This document shows, piece by piece, positions 13,403-15,049 of a DNA stretch of 15,049 nucleotides. The DNA lies in assembly GCF_039928515.1 (NCBI RefSeq), contig NZ_JBDSSZ010000235.1; one strand, written 5' to 3'. A model generated the notes under the pieces. The model searched no databases. It saw only the letters and a list, made by a program, of their open reading frames with translations, and was not told the origin of the DNA. The stretch comes from Capsulimonas sp039928515 (GTDB lineage: Bacteria > Armatimonadota > Armatimonadia > Armatimonadales > Capsulimonadaceae). The stretch's first letter is position 1; every line of letters begins with the position of its first letter. A program made the translations under genes and the position numbers.

Positions 13403-13431
13403 ATTGTAGCACCGATTACGGATGGCGGCAA
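13403..13431 (-). promoter_or_regulatory. Operon promoter, near copy of the structured-RNA promoter
   Basis: TTGCCG (13426-13431), a 17-bp spacer ending in TGC, and TACAAT (13403-13408). Across the 29 bases it differs from 8536-8564 at three positions. Similarity resumes downstream as CCTGCGGTTCG near the start of the transcript. It would drive redoxin, cytochrome, HAF and propeller genes, with a start near 13396. Confidence 0.7.
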
Positions 13432-13515
13432 GCAGAGCTTGAATAGGGCATGGGGCAAAGTTAAGCATTTGTCATTGCTCGATCTTCCATTTCCCGGTAA
13501 GCAGGTCTAAGGAAT

Positions 13516-13552
13516 TCTCTCCTGCCGCTTATTTTCAAGGCGGCAGGAGAGA
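13516..13552 (-). terminator. Hairpin terminator after the lectin-propeller gene
   Basis: TCTCTCCTGCCGC (13516-13528) pairs perfectly with 13540-13552, a 13-bp stem with an 11-nt loop, starting about ten bases after the stop codon. The following U-tract is weak (ATTCCTTA on the minus strand), so it may terminate inefficiently or need a factor. It separates this gene from the operon promoter. Confidence 0.65.
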
Positions 13553-13561
13553 AGAGTTCGT

Positions 13562-15049
13562 TTACTGAACGAGTTGGAATGTCCAGTGCCGGTCGCCGCC
13601 ATTGTTGTTCGTGCTTTGCACGATCGGCGCAGTCTGGTTCAGTGATGCTCCGGAAACGTCGAGGAGAAGGCTGCTGTTCCGGTTGATAATATTATATGCG
13701 CCGTCGCTGGCTTGGGTTATACTCCATTGCTGGTTGTTTCCGCCGGTCCATGCATACTGCTGTACAATAGCTCCGGCGGCGGTGCTCTGCCCCTTCACAT
13801 CGATTGCAAGACCACTATTGGCGTTCGTAAACTTCCAGTAGCCGCCGGTCAGCGCTGTGGCGAGCCATACCTGGTTTGCGCCGCCGTTGCTGGGATATTG
13901 CTCCAGCGGAGCGGTGGTCGTTGGGAATCCCGGCGTCTCGAGTACCATGCCACTCAATTTGTTGACGAAACGGTAGGTGTGCCCGCTCTGGATGGGACCG
14001 GAGCCTACGGGCAGGACGCCATATACCGCAAGGACGTTCGAGAAAGTGGCCGCGTAGACCTTTCCGTTCGCCACCGTCGGAGGCGTATACTTAGCGAGGT
14101 TGCCGAGCGCGTCCCGCGCGGAGTTCTGATTGCTGTTCCAGAGTTCCTTGCTCAAATCGTTCGCGTCGAATGCTCTGAGGATTCCTGTCACCGTATTATG
14201 CTGAGCATCCCCGTCGTATGGAGCCGCCGCCCAGACAATTCCCGTGCCCGCCGTTGTTCCTTTCGCCGAGATCGACAAGAATCCGCCGGGCATGCCGGAG
14301 TTGATCTGCGGCGCCAGCATCGTACTCTTGGAAGTCGCGGTGGTATTGAACGTGCCGCCATTAAAAGAGAACGCACGCAGGTAATCGTTCTCGCCCCACA
14401 CGTAGATATGTGCGCCGCCCGATCCCGAATAGTAAATAGGGTTTCCATGTACATGGTGGCTTCCGGATTTCGATGTGTTGATGGCCTGCCATTCCTGAAC
14501 AACGTTGTCGCCGCCGGCGTTGAAATGCCCCATATTGTTGGTATTGATAAGATACAGGATGCCTTGCTTTCCGCCGCTGATGATGAGGTTGCTTCCCGGG
14601 ATTCCCAGGACGCCGGCCGCGCCCAAATCCGTGTCGCCGGCGTTGAGCGCGTCCGCGTTGGAAGGCATGAAATAATCCAGCGGCGTTAGCGCATGGCTGA
14701 GTTTGACGAACGCCTCTCCATAACTGGCTCCGCCGCTCTTGACTGTATCCGCGCCGTTTCCGGTGAGGCAGTAGAGGTTGCCAGCAGGGTCCACCGTCAT
14801 TCCCTCGCCGGCCATCCACAATCCCGCCTCGTCTCCGTCGGGACTGGTATTGAAGACGCTGACGCGCGCCAGGTTGGAGGCGCTGTAGCCGATGACCCAG
14901 CCATGATAGGGATTCGTGTCCGCGAAGGACGCGGACGCTACGTACACCACTCCACCCGACAGAGTCAGCGCCGGGCGCAGGTTTTGCAGCGTTGGGTTGA
15001 ACGTGACGACTCCTCCGACGCTGCCGTCTCCCGTACCAGGAACGCTGGC
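13562..15049 (-). CDS. PQQ-like beta-propeller with C-terminal ricin-B-type lectin domain (5' end outside window)
   Basis: The frame is open to the right edge of the window, so the N-terminus and any signal peptide lie outside; the first visible residues are ASVPGTGDGSVGGV. The propeller part is a gap-free paralogue of the gene ending at 8583, with well over 80% identical residues by eye. After VYGVLPVGSG it adds about 140 residues that the other copy lacks: a beta-trefoil lectin-like domain (QSGHTYRFVNKLSGMVLE.., with QxW-type motifs NQVWLA, NQQWSI and DRHWTF marking three subdomains). Such domains usually bind carbohydrate, so this copy may attach to cell-surface or plant polysaccharide; that role is inferred. 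A hairpin terminator follows its stop codon. A start at 14950 (GTG) is not credible because homology continues upstream. Confidence 0.85.
   Translation of the reverse strand, partial: ASVPGTGDGSVGGVVTFNPTLQNLRPALTLSGGVVYVASASFADTNPYHGWVIGYSASNLARVSVFNTSPDGDEAGLWMAGEGMTVDPAGNLYCLTGNGADTVKSGGASYGEAFVKLSHALTPLDYFMPSNADALNAGDTDLGAAGVLGIPGSNLIISGGKQGILYLINTNNMGHFNAGGDNVVQEWQAINTSKSGSHHVHGNPIYYSGSGGAHIYVWGENDYLRAFSFNGGTFNTTATSKSTMLAPQINSGMPGGFLSISAKGTTAGTGIVWAAAPYDGDAQHNTVTGILRAFDANDLSKELWNSNQNSARDALGNLAKYTPPTVANGKVYAATFSNVLAVYGVLPVGSGPIQSGHTYRFVNKLSGMVLETPGFPTTTAPLEQYPSNGGANQVWLATALTGGYWKFTNANSGLAIDVKGQSTAAGAIVQQYAWTGGNNQQWSITQASDGAYNIINRNSSLLLDVSGASLNQTAPIVQSTNNNGGDRHWTFQLVQ
14001..15049. repeat. 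Direct repeat, copy 2 (propeller gene body)
   Basis: Partner of 8590-9638 in the same orientation. The two copies bracket the promoter and the redoxin, cytochrome and HAF genes. It runs off the window edge. Confidence 0.85.

Noticed and set aside
13301..13468. Start of the redoxin gene at the ATG at 13468
   Set aside because: This start lies upstream of the -10 and -35 boxes, so the frame would run through the promoter; the added residues match no redoxin.
1..15049. CRISPR arrays, tRNA or rRNA genes, prophage or transposase genes
   Set aside because: No regularly spaced repeats, cloverleaf sequences, rRNA stretches or transposase/integrase motifs were seen on either strand.

Overview
The window is one bacterial chromosome segment of moderately high GC. 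Nearly all protein genes lie on the minus strand, so they read from right to left. The gene mix fits an environmental bacterium of a lineage such as Armatimonadota (Capsulimonas-like): an RsbV/RsbW/SigB-type stress module, a YtxH-like membrane protein, PepV, MnmA, RarA and ATP-dependent PEPCK beside secreted PQQ-like propellers, a HAF-repeat protein and a cytochrome c/redoxin pair. This taxonomic guess rests on gene style only and is weak.

Left half (1-7919), a housekeeping block in transcription order: rarA (AAA+ replication/recombination ATPase); pepV (M20 dipeptidase) with its own good promoter; mnmA (tRNA 2-thiolation); a 216-bp mosaic of inverted repeats flanked by a second, diverged copy of the last 11 codons of mnmA; a small YtxH-like protein; then rsbV-rsbW-sigB-pckA. 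In the last group the spacings are a 4-bp overlap, 39 bp and 28 bp, so PEPCK may be co-transcribed with the sigma factor and its regulators.

Middle (7920-8582), a gene-poor stretch with two apparent RNA-level units. On the plus strand a roughly 210-nt unit runs from a perfect TATAAT to a U-tract terminator and encodes a 33-residue cationic membrane peptide. Its coding region is almost entirely tiled by perfect hairpins. On the minus strand a strong promoter drives a roughly 220-nt structured RNA whose 5' and 3' ends pair. Its layout of closing stem, internal stem, side hairpin and apical arm recalls 6S RNA, but I could not confirm that identity.

Right half (8583-15049), an exported redox and repeat-protein operon: redoxin, then cytochrome c/copper-monooxygenase-like protein (ATGA overlap), then HAF-repeat protein, then PQQ-like propeller, with gaps of 11 and 4 bp. 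It is preceded by a second propeller gene, cut by the window edge, which is a close paralogue carrying an added ricin-B-type lectin domain. The operon promoter is a near copy of the promoter of the structured RNA, so the propeller gene and the promoter downstream of it seem to have been duplicated together.

Most noteworthy are the mnmA end duplication around the palindromic element, the hairpin-tiled micro-gene, the 6S-like RNA and its duplicated promoter, and the apparent loss of copper ligands in the monooxygenase-like protein.
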